The notes beneath the pieces were generated by a model. It did not search any database and was not told the DNA's origin. It saw only the letters and a list, made by a program, of their open reading frames with translations. A stretch of 64,000 nt of DNA from Verrucomicrobiota bacterium (GTDB lineage Bacteria > Verrucomicrobiota > Verrucomicrobiia > Limisphaerales > J093): NCBI GenBank assembly GCA_016716505.1, contig JADJWF010000003.1, positions 372,001 to 436,000 of the forward strand. Reading direction: 5' to 3'. This document shows positions 17,429 through 26,129 of the stretch, piece after piece; within the stretch, counting starts at the first letter, position 1, and every line of letters begins with the position of its first letter. The translations under genes were made by a program, and so were the position numbers.

Positions 17429-20320
17429 ATGAAACGACCAACATTCTTCCGCGGTGTCGGTTCCCAAGGCGACGCCTGGCTTACGGGCGCCGTGCTCCTG
17501 CTGTTCGTCACCGCCGTGCAAGCGCAGACGATTCCCAACCCGAGTTTCGAGGCCAATACCTTCACCATCGCGCCGGGCGACATCAGCCAAAACGGCGCGA
17601 TCTCAGGCTGGACGGCGGCCTACGACAGCGCAGCCGGGCTGAATCCGGCCGGCGGCAGCAGCCCCTACGCCGACAACGGCGCCATTCCCGACGGCGCTAA
17701 CGTGGCCTTCATCAACTACGGCGGCGGGGCATTGAGCACGATGATCTCCGGGTTGACCGTGGGCCAGAAGTATCAGGTGCAGTTCCGCGCGAACGCCACT
17801 GCCGGTCAGGTTCCTTTGCTCCGGGTTTCGATCGCTGACGAGGAAATGCTGGCGTTGACGGTGTACCCGGTGGGCGGCAGCAACCCTTACGGATACCTGG
17901 CGTTTGAATTCACCGCGGCGGCAACCTCGCAAACGCTGACCTTGCTGAACGACACGTTTGATGACGCGACCATCCTGGTGGACGACTTCAAGATCCGGCC
18001 CAGTGCCGGGACTTGGACCGTCGCGGAGTGGAATGACGATTCCGACTCGGGCGTGGACGGCCAGTACGTGTACACGCACGCGTACAATTTCGGCAGCGCC
18101 GCCACCGCAGTGATCAACGGCGTCGCCTTCACCGGCGTCGCCGGCGCCAACCCGGCCGTCGCCGACAAGTTCTCGAGCAGCTACCTCGGCAATCTGTTTG
18201 CCGGCGACGCCAACGATATCACCGGCGGCGGTGCCGTGATGGCGCGGGACTTCGTGTACGGCGGAACGGTGCCGGCGGGAAGCTTCCAGACCTTGACGCT
18301 CTTCGGTCTGACACCGGGAACTGAATACGTGTTGACCGTGTACTCCGCCGGCTGGGAAGCACCCGGGCCGACCATCCGCTGGGGTACGGCCAGCCTCGGG
18401 GAGGATCGTTTGACGATCAACCAGGACCAATTCGGGAACAACAAGGGCATCCGGTTCTCGTGCCGCTACACCGCCGACACCTCCGGCACGGCCACTTTCC
18501 GCCTCGCGCCCGTCAATCCGGCCAACGTCAGCTTCCATTTCTATGGGTTCAGCAACCGCGAGGCCGTCAGTCGCAACGTCGCGCCCACCATTACCCAACA
18601 ACCCGCCAGTATCACGGTCTCGGCGGGACTACCCGTGCAGTTCAGCGTCGCCGCCAGCGGTTTCCCGGCGCCCACGTACCGGTGGCGCCGAAACGGAGTG
18701 GACATTCCGGGCGCCACGGACAGCACCTACGCCATCGCCGAAGCCTCGGCGCAAACGGCGGGCGCGTACGATGTTGTCGTGGCCAATGCGCTCGGGGAGG
18801 TAACCAGCGCCGCCGCGCAGTTGACGGTCGGCATTCCGTTGGCCAACCCGAGCTTTGAAGTGGACTCGTTCGAGTACTGGCCGGGCTACAGCCTCAACAA
18901 CGTTGGCGGCGGTGTTACCGATCCGGGCGACAACACGCCGATCACCGGATGGAACCAGAGTGTCCTCCCCGGCAGCGGCATCAATCCAATTGCCAACGGG
19001 GCCTCCCCCTTTGCCGACAACGGCGTGATCCCACACGGACGGCAGGTGGCTTTCCTCCAGGCAGACAGCACACTCGATCAATGGGTGTCGGGTCTGACGG
19101 TGGGATCACAGTACTACCTGCATTACCACGCCAACGCGCGGGGCGGAGGGATGCCGGCGCTGGAAGCCCGCCTGGGCGGCGAGGTCGTGGTGCCCGCGCA
19201 GAGATTGACGGCAACGGGTTATCGGGAATTTTACAGCGACGTCTTCATCGCGACCTCGACGCAGACGGAACTCGTCTTCGAGAAGAGCAACCCGTTCGGG
19301 GGCGACACGACTGCGCTGATTGACAATGTCGCGATCGTCCCGGTTCCCGCCGGTACCGCGCCTTTCTTGACGAAGGTTCCCCAGGCGGCCATCGCCAATC
19401 CCGGGGAAACGGTCGTATTCGAGGCCCAAGTGATCGGCAGCCTGCCACTCAACCTTCAGTGGACGAAGAACGGCACGCCGATTCCGGGAGCGACCGCGGC
19501 GAAGTTGACGCTGTCCAACGTCCAAGCCGCGGATGAGGGGAATTACGCACTCACCGCCGCCAACGCGGGCGGCACGGTGACAACGCCGGCCGTGCGCCTC
19601 ACCGTGGGGCTGCCCGGTATCTATGGAACCGGCGTGGCCGCCGATGGTTCGCTGCTCGGACCCGGCGAGGTGGATCCCCACTACAAATTGGTGGCCAGCG
19701 CGGACGAGAACTATCCGGGCCCGGACGCGATCGTCGTCAATGACGGCTGGCCGATTGCCGCCGGTGTTTGGGCCTTGAATGGTCCGTCATCGAAATGGAT
19801 CGCCCCGCAAGCGGATCAAGGCTCCCCTGGTAGTGGCAATGCGGAAGGCGACTACACCTACGAAACTTCGTTCGACCTGACCGGTTACGACGTTTCCCGG
19901 GTCCAACTGGTGGGCGGGTGGGCCGCCGACAACACGGGCTTGGACATCCTCGTCAATGGTGTCAGCACCGGGTTGTCGAGCGGCGGCTTCGGCACCCTCA
20001 CCCCGTTCACCATCACCAGCGGACTGGTGGCCGGCCGGAATACGCTGGCTTTCAAGATCAATAATCTGCCGGCCACGCCGAACCCCACCGGCCTGCGCGT
20101 GGACCTGAAAGGCATTCTGGTCGGCTCCACGACCCCGCCGACGATGCAGGTGGTTCAGAGAGCCGCCGACGTCGTCATCTCTTGGTCGCCAGCGGCTGCC
20201 GGACAGAAGCTCCAGTCGGCGCCCGCCGTCACCGGGCCATGGACGGATGTTACCGATGCGACCAGCCCGCACACCATCAAGCCCTCCGCGGCTCAAGCCT
20301 ATTTCCGGGTCGTGCAGTAG
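17429..20320 (+). CDS. Large secreted Ig-domain/adhesion protein with duplicated jelly-roll-like domains
   Basis: The protein has 963 residues with a signal peptide (LLLFVTAVQAQ). Two related domains begin IPNPSFEANTF and LANPSFEVDSF and share the motifs SPYADNGAIPDG / SPFADNGVIPHG and SGLTVGQKY / SGLTVGSQY, so one is a duplicate of the other. Two Ig-like domains follow the pattern PASITVSAGLPVQF...YRWRRNG and ETVVFEAQV...LQWTKNGTPIPGATA. The C-terminus repeats a carbohydrate-binding-like fold ending in a WSPAAAGQKLQS fibronectin-like segment. No PEP-CTERM or other anchor is visible. It probably binds polysaccharide or mediates adhesion. A short ATG-AAA-CTA-TGA precedes the chosen start. Confidence 0.85.
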   Translation: MKRPTFFRGVGSQGDAWLTGAVLLLFVTAVQAQTIPNPSFEANTFTIAPGDISQNGAISGWTAAYDSAAGLNPAGGSSPYADNGAIPDGANVAFINYGGGALSTMISGLTVGQKYQVQFRANATAGQVPLLRVSIADEEMLALTVYPVGGSNPYGYLAFEFTAAATSQTLTLLNDTFDDATILVDDFKIRPSAGTWTVAEWNDDSDSGVDGQYVYTHAYNFGSAATAVINGVAFTGVAGANPAVADKFSSSYLGNLFAGDANDITGGGAVMARDFVYGGTVPAGSFQTLTLFGLTPGTEYVLTVYSAGWEAPGPTIRWGTASLGEDRLTINQDQFGNNKGIRFSCRYTADTSGTATFRLAPVNPANVSFHFYGFSNREAVSRNVAPTITQQPASITVSAGLPVQFSVAASGFPAPTYRWRRNGVDIPGATDSTYAIAEASAQTAGAYDVVVANALGEVTSAAAQLTVGIPLANPSFEVDSFEYWPGYSLNNVGGGVTDPGDNTPITGWNQSVLPGSGINPIANGASPFADNGVIPHGRQVAFLQADSTLDQWVSGLTVGSQYYLHYHANARGGGMPALEARLGGEVVVPAQRLTATGYREFYSDVFIATSTQTELVFEKSNPFGGDTTALIDNVAIVPVPAGTAPFLTKVPQAAIANPGETVVFEAQVIGSLPLNLQWTKNGTPIPGATAAKLTLSNVQAADEGNYALTAANAGGTVTTPAVRLTVGLPGIYGTGVAADGSLLGPGEVDPHYKLVASADENYPGPDAIVVNDGWPIAAGVWALNGPSSKWIAPQADQGSPGSGNAEGDYTYETSFDLTGYDVSRVQLVGGWAADNTGLDILVNGVSTGLSSGGFGTLTPFTITSGLVAGRNTLAFKINNLPATPNPTGLRVDLKGILVGSTTPPTMQVVQRAADVVISWSPAAAGQKLQSAPAVTGPWTDVTDATSPHTIKPSAAQAYFRVVQ

Positions 20321-20341
20321 GCTCCTCTAACATTCAGTCGG

Positions 20342-20382
20342 GCGGGCCGGGAACGTCAGCGCGTTTCCGGCCCGCTTCTTTC
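20342..20382 (+). terminator. Rho-independent terminator after the Ig-domain gene
   Basis: A 12-base-pair stem (GCGGGCCGGGAA paired with TTTCCGGCCCGC, one G-U pair) with a 10-base loop (20354-20363) is followed by TTCTTT. It starts 21 bases past the stop codon at 20320 and closes this transcript before the next plus-strand unit at 20484. Confidence 0.88.
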
Positions 20383-20483
20383 CCGACGAGGCGACGGGAC
20401 GGCTGCGTTCACCGCCGGAATCCGCGTGCGAGGCGAAATTCCCTTTGCCAGTCGCCACCCCGGTCACAATCCTTCGCGCCAGC

Positions 20484-22091
20484 ATGTCAGCGACACCCGT
20501 TCAAGGCCGGGGCAAGAACTCCCGCTTTTGTCCCGCGCTCGACCAGTTCATCAGCCCGGCGGATTGCGGCGCACAGCGTGGAAGCAAGATCGTCTGTCGG
20601 CCCGCCTGCGCATTCTTCCCCTTCGGCACCCAGGGTTACGACCTTTGGCTGAAGCTCGACGGCGCCTGGCTGGCCAAAGCGGTGAAGTTCCTGGCGGACC
20701 GGCTCGGTCGGGAGGAACTCCAGCGACGGATCCGCCGCTTCACCGTGCCCATGCGGGCGTCCGACATCGAGTTCGAGAGCGCTTTTGCCAATGCGCTCAA
20801 CTATTCGCTGTTCGTTGAGCGGGAGGCGGACGGGCGGACACGGGCGGAGATTTGGGCGGCCACCACCGCCACGAGGGACTTGAACAATGACGAGCAGGTC
20901 ATGCTGCGGCACCGGATGAGCACGCGGCCGGGGATCCTCGAAGTCCAGGAGGTACTCGACTCGCTCGCGCTCCGATGCATTGACCTGCTCGACCCCGAAC
21001 GGGGCGAGTTTGTGCTCTTTGATCGGGGCGCCGCCGCCCAGATGGTGCGATTCAGCCGGATGCTCACGTGGGTGACCCACTACCCGCACTTCAGCCGGAC
21101 CAACGTCTTTGCGATGGACATGCCGCACAACATCCATGCCGCGTGGTTGGAGGAGGTCTCCAAGCGTGCGGCCGCAGCGGGAACGAATCGCCCGGGTTAT
21201 TCGCTCCGGGATTACCTCGCCGAGAACTTCGTGGACGCAGTCACGTTGGTGAACGCGCTGGCGGATGAATACCGTCGCCGGCTTTTCGCGAGCCTCGATG
21301 TCCATCACTGCGTCGCCAGCTACCTCATTACGGGCGATCCCGCCGCCGTCGAGACCGTCCTGCGTGGGAAGGCCGATTTCGAGGCCGACACTGCTCCGGA
21401 CGACAGCCAGTTCGCTCCGCCGAAGTTGTTCTTCCGCTGGTTGCAGCAGGGGGAGTCGGCCGAGTGCGCTCAGACAATCGCCGCCAAAGGCGGGGCGCGA
21501 GTGGATACGAATGTGGGCGGCGTTGGGACGGTGGGCAACGTGCGCCTCTATCCGGAGCGCCTGCTGATCGAGACCTTCAGCCGGGCCAAGCACGACTTCG
21601 CGCGCCAGAAGGTGGCCCAGTACCTCGGCGAGTTGGTCACGTTCGAGAAGGAATCCATCGTGGACCTGGCGAAGATCCTGGAGGAACGACGCGCGCGCGA
21701 GGCCACCATCGGCGAGGCGGAAGCCGCCGTCTTCAATAACGAGGCATCGTCGGCGTCCATGGACGAGTCGGTGCAAGCGCAGTCGGAAACCAACAAAAAC
21801 AAGGCGGAGGAGCCGATTCCTGACCCGGAACGGCAAGAAGCGATCCAGCAGGCTCACCGCCAGCACTACGAGCGATTCCTCGACGAGAGCAACCCGGCGC
21901 TCGATGGCCAGACGCCCCGCGCCGCCGCCACCAACCCCGCCCTGCGCCCCAAACTCGTCGAGTTGATGAAGGCCCACCTCCACGGCCTCGAGCGCCGCTG
22001 CCGCGAGGACGGCTTGCACCTCGACATTGACTGGGTGCTCGATGCGCTGGACCTCGCATCGCTGAAGGCAAAGCCTCGTTCCCGCCCATGA
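20484..22091 (+). CDS. Unrecognised cytoplasmic protein with N-terminal four-Cys motif
   Basis: The protein has 535 residues; ATG 20484 is chosen over an upstream TTG at 20445. No signal peptide or membrane helix is seen. The N-terminus carries four cysteines at 16, 28, 38 and 42 (FCPALDQF...DCG...VCRPAC), suggesting a zinc or iron-sulfur site, followed by FFPFGTQGYDLWLKLDGAWL. The centre is helical and acidic, and a low-complexity linker (EAAVFNNEASSASMDESVQAQSETNKNKAEE, split here only for description) leads to a C-terminal helical part. I do not recognise the family. The HDAC-family gene starts within its stop (ATGA), so the two products are probably made together. Confidence 0.75.
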   Translation: MSATPVQGRGKNSRFCPALDQFISPADCGAQRGSKIVCRPACAFFPFGTQGYDLWLKLDGAWLAKAVKFLADRLGREELQRRIRRFTVPMRASDIEFESAFANALNYSLFVEREADGRTRAEIWAATTATRDLNNDEQVMLRHRMSTRPGILEVQEVLDSLALRCIDLLDPERGEFVLFDRGAAAQMVRFSRMLTWVTHYPHFSRTNVFAMDMPHNIHAAWLEEVSKRAAAAGTNRPGYSLRDYLAENFVDAVTLVNALADEYRRRLFASLDVHHCVASYLITGDPAAVETVLRGKADFEADTAPDDSQFAPPKLFFRWLQQGESAECAQTIAAKGGARVDTNVGGVGTVGNVRLYPERLLIETFSRAKHDFARQKVAQYLGELVTFEKESIVDLAKILEERRAREATIGEAEAAVFNNEASSASMDESVQAQSETNKNKAEEPIPDPERQEAIQQAHRQHYERFLDESNPALDGQTPRAAATNPALRPKLVELMKAHLHGLERRCREDGLHLDIDWVLDALDLASLKAKPRSRP

Positions 22092-22981
22092 CGATCATCA
22101 CAGACAGCCGCTGCACGGAATACTCGGCTCCGGGTCATCCCGAGCGACCGTTCCGGGTGGCCAAATCAGTCGAACGCCTCAAGACACAAACCGACCTGCC
22201 GGTGAAGTGGGCCGAGCCGGGCCCGGTCAGCCGGGAACAATTGCTCCGCGCCCACACGGAGGAGCATCTCGATCGGCTGGAAAAGCCGATGGACTTCGAT
22301 GCCGACACGCCGGCCCATCCGGGCATTGCCGAGCACGCCCGCCGCGCGGCGGGCAGTGCCCTCAAAGCCCTGGAACTGGCGTTGCAAGGTGAGTCCGCCT
22401 TCAGCCTGATGCGACCGCCCGGTCACCATGCGACCACCACCCGGGCGATGGGATTTTGCTACCTCAACTCGATTGCCGTCGCTGCCGTGGAGGCGCTCCA
22501 CCGGAAACGGGGTCGGGTGGCGGTCTTTGACTTTGATGTCCACCACGGCAACGGCACGGAGGACATCCTGCTGCAACGAAGCGACTGCGAGTTCTACTCG
22601 GTCCACATTTACCCGGCCTATCCGGGCACCGGGGAGGACTCGATCCAAAACGCGCGCAATTACCCCGTCGCCCCGTTTTCCCCCCGGTCGAAGTACCGGG
22701 ACATCCTGGCTGGCGCGCTCGAGGATCTGAAGCGGTACCGGCCGCACGTCTTGGGCGTGTCCGCCGGTTTCGACGGCTTCGCCGGTGATCCGCTCGGCGG
22801 AGCGATGGGCGCGTCCCTGCTGGAAGAAGACTTTCGCTGGCTGGGCGAAGAGCTGCGGTCACTCAACGTGCCCACCTTCCACGTTCTCGAAGGCGGCTAC
22901 AGCCGCGAGTTGCCCGACCTCATCCTCGCCTACCTGAAGGGCTTCGCCGGCAGACCGGCCGCTCCGGTCAACCAACCGTGA
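22088..22981 (+). CDS. Histone deacetylase/AcuC/AphA-family Zn-dependent deacetylase
   Basis: The protein has 297 residues. The family motifs are all present: ERPFR near 19-23, RPPGHHA with H113-H114, FDFDVHHGNGTEDI giving metal ligands D150 and H152, YPGTG, SAGFDGFAGDPLG with the third metal Asp, and LEGGY. The members deacetylate acetyl-lysine, acetylpolyamines or acetoin-related substrates in the cytoplasm. Coupling to the Cys-motif protein (ATGA overlap) and the following threonine aldolase gene give no substrate. No N-terminal extension is present. Confidence 0.93.
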   Translation: MTIITDSRCTEYSAPGHPERPFRVAKSVERLKTQTDLPVKWAEPGPVSREQLLRAHTEEHLDRLEKPMDFDADTPAHPGIAEHARRAAGSALKALELALQGESAFSLMRPPGHHATTTRAMGFCYLNSIAVAAVEALHRKRGRVAVFDFDVHHGNGTEDILLQRSDCEFYSVHIYPAYPGTGEDSIQNARNYPVAPFSPRSKYRDILAGALEDLKRYRPHVLGVSAGFDGFAGDPLGGAMGASLLEEDFRWLGEELRSLNVPTFHVLEGGYSRELPDLILAYLKGFAGRPAAPVNQP

Positions 22982-23021
22982 AGAATGGCGGTCCCAACCC
23001 GCTGTCCACCCTGCCCCGCTC

Positions 23022-24059
23022 ATGACTTCGCCCTCGGGAATCATTGACCTGCGCAGCGACACTATCACCGTCCCCACGCCGGCGATGCGGGAGGCGATGG
23101 CGCGGGCGGAAGTGGGCGACGACGTTTTCGGCGACGATCCCACGGTAAAGCGACTCGAAGAACGCACCGCCGAACTACTGGGCAAGGAGGCCGCTGTGTT
23201 TGTGCCGTCGGGCACCATGGGCAACCAAATTGCCATCCGGGCGCATACCGAGCCGGGCGACGAGATCCTCGTCGAAGCCAACGCGCACATCTACTACTAC
23301 GAGGCGGGGGCGCCGGCGGCGCTGTCGGGGGTGATGTGCCGGTGTTTGCCGGGCGACCGCGGGGTGTTCACCGCCGCCGCGCTGGAGGCCGCGCTCCGTC
23401 CGCCGGATCAGCACTTTCCCCGCAGCCGGCTGGTGTGCTTGGAGAACACCCACAATCGCGGGGGCGGCAAGGTCTGGCCGCTGGAAGAATTGCAGTCTGT
23501 CGCCGCCACCGCGCGCCACCACGAACTGCGCCTGCACCTCGACGGCGCCCGCCTGTGGAACGCCGCCGTGGCCAGCGGAATTCCGGAGCGGGAGTACGCA
23601 GCCCTGTTCGACTCGGTGAACGTATGTTTCTCGAAGGGTCTGGGGGCTCCCATCGGGTCGGCGGTCGTGGGCACGCGAGAATTCATCGCCCGCTGTCGGC
23701 GTTTCCGGAAGATGCTCGGTGGCGCCATGCGACAGGTCGGCATCATCGCCGCCGGGGCCCTGTACGCGCTCGATCACCACCGGGACCGTCTCGCAGAGGA
23801 CCACGCCAACGCCCGCCGGCTGGCGGAAGGTCTGGCGGCCCTTCCGGGCGTGGAACTGCGGCCCGGTGAGGTGGAGACAAACATCGTCTTGTTCCGCGTC
23901 AGACGGTTGAAAGCGGCTGACCTCGCCGCGCAACTGGAGCCGCGCGGCGTCCGCGTGCTCGCCCTTGGCCCGGACCGCATTCGCGCCGTGACGCACCTCA
24001 ACGTATCGGCGGCAGACATCGAGCACGCCCTGGCGGCCATGGCGCCGTTGCTGCGCTAA
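23022..24059 (+). CDS. ltaE: Low-specificity L-threonine aldolase
   Basis: The protein has 345 residues. The N-terminus IDLRSDTITVPTPAMREAM, then GDDVFGDDPTVKRLEE, is diagnostic of threonine aldolase, and the PLP lysine sits in FSKGLGAP (K205). The enzyme cleaves threonine or allo-threonine to glycine and acetaldehyde. It starts 40 bases after the deacetylase gene and is probably the last gene of that unit, convergent with the DUF3999 gene only 13 bases away. I see no strong terminator in this gap. Confidence 0.93.
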   Translation: MTSPSGIIDLRSDTITVPTPAMREAMARAEVGDDVFGDDPTVKRLEERTAELLGKEAAVFVPSGTMGNQIAIRAHTEPGDEILVEANAHIYYYEAGAPAALSGVMCRCLPGDRGVFTAAALEAALRPPDQHFPRSRLVCLENTHNRGGGKVWPLEELQSVAATARHHELRLHLDGARLWNAAVASGIPEREYAALFDSVNVCFSKGLGAPIGSAVVGTREFIARCRRFRKMLGGAMRQVGIIAAGALYALDHHRDRLAEDHANARRLAEGLAALPGVELRPGEVETNIVLFRVRRLKAADLAAQLEPRGVRVLALGPDRIRAVTHLNVSAADIEHALAAMAPLLR

Positions 24060-24072
24060 AGGCCGCCTTTTG

Positions 24073-26103
24073 TCAGGCCCCGCTTCCAGTCGGGGCGGAC
24101 GGCCCTTGCGGCGGCTTTTCGGCGGCGGGTGGTTTGGGCAGCAGGCGGATGATCAAGGCGAGCAGCGAACCGCCCACCACCACCAGCACTCCCCAGAGCA
24201 GCGGGCCGCCGGTTCCGACCGGACTGAACCGGCCACCACGTTCCGGCTTCAACACCTCGATCGGCCCCAGCGTGGCCTTGTGCTTGGTTGCTGCCCGCAA
24301 CTCGGCCTCCACCAAGCTCAGGTCATAACGAGGCGGGAACGCCTTGCTGCTGCCGAAGTACACGAACAAATCCTCGGCCGCTTCGTTCAGCTTGAAAATC
24401 ACCCGGGGGGCACGGACCAAGATCGCGAAGTCCTCCAGTTTGATCGGGGGATTGTCGGCGTTGAACGTCTCGAGCATCAACGCGTCCGAGAGAGGCGTCA
24501 TCGCGAGCGGAATCGTCAGCCGGTTCGTGCCGTTTGCGGGCGTCCGCGACCAATCCGCGCGGCCCAATTCGCGCCGTTGCCGCACCCCGCGGTGGTGGTC
24601 GGGAATCTCCTCAAAAATCACCATCTGACGCTGAAAGAGCGCAGTCGGTGACATGCAATTCAACTCGGTCACCGGCAGCCGGGCAAACGGGAGCGGAATC
24701 CGCCACCGCGAAAACTCGCGACGTTTGGGATCATCCGCCGGAACTCCTTCGACAGCCAACCGATGACTCCCGACGACCGGGTCCCGCAAATACGGCACCT
24801 GGGTCTTGCCGCGGACCAGCCGAAGATCCGCCAAGTCCGGCCTCACTTCGCTCAGCACCTCGAGATCCAGTTCGAGCCGTTGCACCCCGGGGGCCGTGAC
24901 CCGGACAGCCTTGCGAAACCGCCAGCCCGTCACATCCAACGGCGCCCCCGCATCCTCGACCCCGGGCAGGGCTGCCGGTGCGCGATAGTCGGGATTTTCA
25001 ACGAGTGGGCCGGGTTTGAGGCGCACGGCCGGCAGGGTGCGTACCCGTTCCCCGAGGGCTGACAGGTCATAGCGCGGAGGCATTGCCTCGGGATTGCCCG
25101 CCAGCAGCCGGTATCCGCCTGCCACCGCAGCCCGGAACACCAGCTCGGTCGGGCGAGTCGTCACGCGCACCGCCGAGACTGGCAAGGGCGGGCTGTCTTG
25201 GTTGTGGATTGTCAGCAACAGGTCACGAGAGGGCGCGAGCGCCTCGAGGCGCACGGTGAGGTTTGACGCCGCCACGCCGCTCTCGACGGCCAGGCGATAG
25301 ACCGTCCCCTGCCCCAACACGACCTCGTTGGTCGCATATTCGGTCTCTTGGACCCACTTCAGGGCGACCTCGCGCGTGAAGAGCGATTCACTCGAAGCGA
25401 GTTCGATGGAAGCGACGAGCAAATTCGCGGCCGGCAGACGCACCCGGATTCGTGACACGCCTTCCCTCTCAGTGCGTTCCAGCAATTCGGCCGCGACCAC
25501 GTCCGTAGGGGTGTCGGTACCCGCCGCCCGGATCATCGCGCCGGTGATGGTGATGGGCGGCGACTGACGGTCGTCCACCGTCAGCCGAACCGCCGCCCAC
25601 CGGCGTCGCGGCAACGGGATGGCCACCTGACTGCTGCCCGCCTGCCGGAATATCGGCACCCCTCGTGCCAGTTCCTCCCACTCATGACCGTCCGCGGACC
25701 CTTCGACCGCGACGGCCTTGATGAAGCTGGCCGCCGGCGTTTGAAGCGTGAGCTGGTCCACCGCTTGGGTGAAGCCGGTTTCGATCAGCACGATGGTCCA
25801 CCTCGCCGCCAAGGTCACCGCGAAGGACCGCGGCGCTGCAATCCGCGCTGGCTCAGGCAACAATCGTTCTACGGTGTAAGGAACCACCCCGTTCTGGGGA
25901 CCGAGCAGCCGCACGTCCCCAAGGTCTGCCCGGGCCACGCCCAACGTCTCGGGCGGCAAGATCAAGCGACACACGCCCGGCTCCGCGACCGCCACCTCTT
26001 GGACATATCGCCAGGCGTTGAAATCGTCCGCGTGGCCGTTGACCAGACCGACCGACACCACCAGCGTTCCGCACCAGATCGCAAGGCGGGGTGACACTCT
26101 CAT
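24073..26103 (-). CDS. DUF3999 family secreted/membrane protein
   Basis: The protein has 676 residues; ATG 26103 has a strong ribosome-binding site (GGAGGGAAC) just upstream. It has a signal peptide (LAIWCGTLVVSVGLVNGHA), then a long beta-rich periplasmic region (FNAWRYVQEVAV start, WLKPGPLVENPDYR middle), and a C-terminal transmembrane helix (LLWGVLVVVGGSLLALIIRLLP). The family and its constant neighbour DUF2339 (26 bases upstream here) are recognised as a pair in many bacteria; function is unknown, probably cell-envelope. Confidence 0.85.
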   Translation of the reverse strand: MRVSPRLAIWCGTLVVSVGLVNGHADDFNAWRYVQEVAVAEPGVCRLILPPETLGVARADLGDVRLLGPQNGVVPYTVERLLPEPARIAAPRSFAVTLAARWTIVLIETGFTQAVDQLTLQTPAASFIKAVAVEGSADGHEWEELARGVPIFRQAGSSQVAIPLPRRRWAAVRLTVDDRQSPPITITGAMIRAAGTDTPTDVVAAELLERTEREGVSRIRVRLPAANLLVASIELASSESLFTREVALKWVQETEYATNEVVLGQGTVYRLAVESGVAASNLTVRLEALAPSRDLLLTIHNQDSPPLPVSAVRVTTRPTELVFRAAVAGGYRLLAGNPEAMPPRYDLSALGERVRTLPAVRLKPGPLVENPDYRAPAALPGVEDAGAPLDVTGWRFRKAVRVTAPGVQRLELDLEVLSEVRPDLADLRLVRGKTQVPYLRDPVVGSHRLAVEGVPADDPKRREFSRWRIPLPFARLPVTELNCMSPTALFQRQMVIFEEIPDHHRGVRQRRELGRADWSRTPANGTNRLTIPLAMTPLSDALMLETFNADNPPIKLEDFAILVRAPRVIFKLNEAAEDLFVYFGSSKAFPPRYDLSLVEAELRAATKHKATLGPIEVLKPERGGRFSPVGTGGPLLWGVLVVVGGSLLALIIRLLPKPPAAEKPPQGPSAPTGSGA

Positions 26104-26129
26104 GTTCCCTCCAGAAGAATCTCGCCCTG

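Noticed and set aside
24060..24072. Shared terminator in the gap between ltaE and DUF3999
   Set aside because: Only 13 bases separate the stops and the GC-rich inverted pieces lie inside the DUF3999 coding end.
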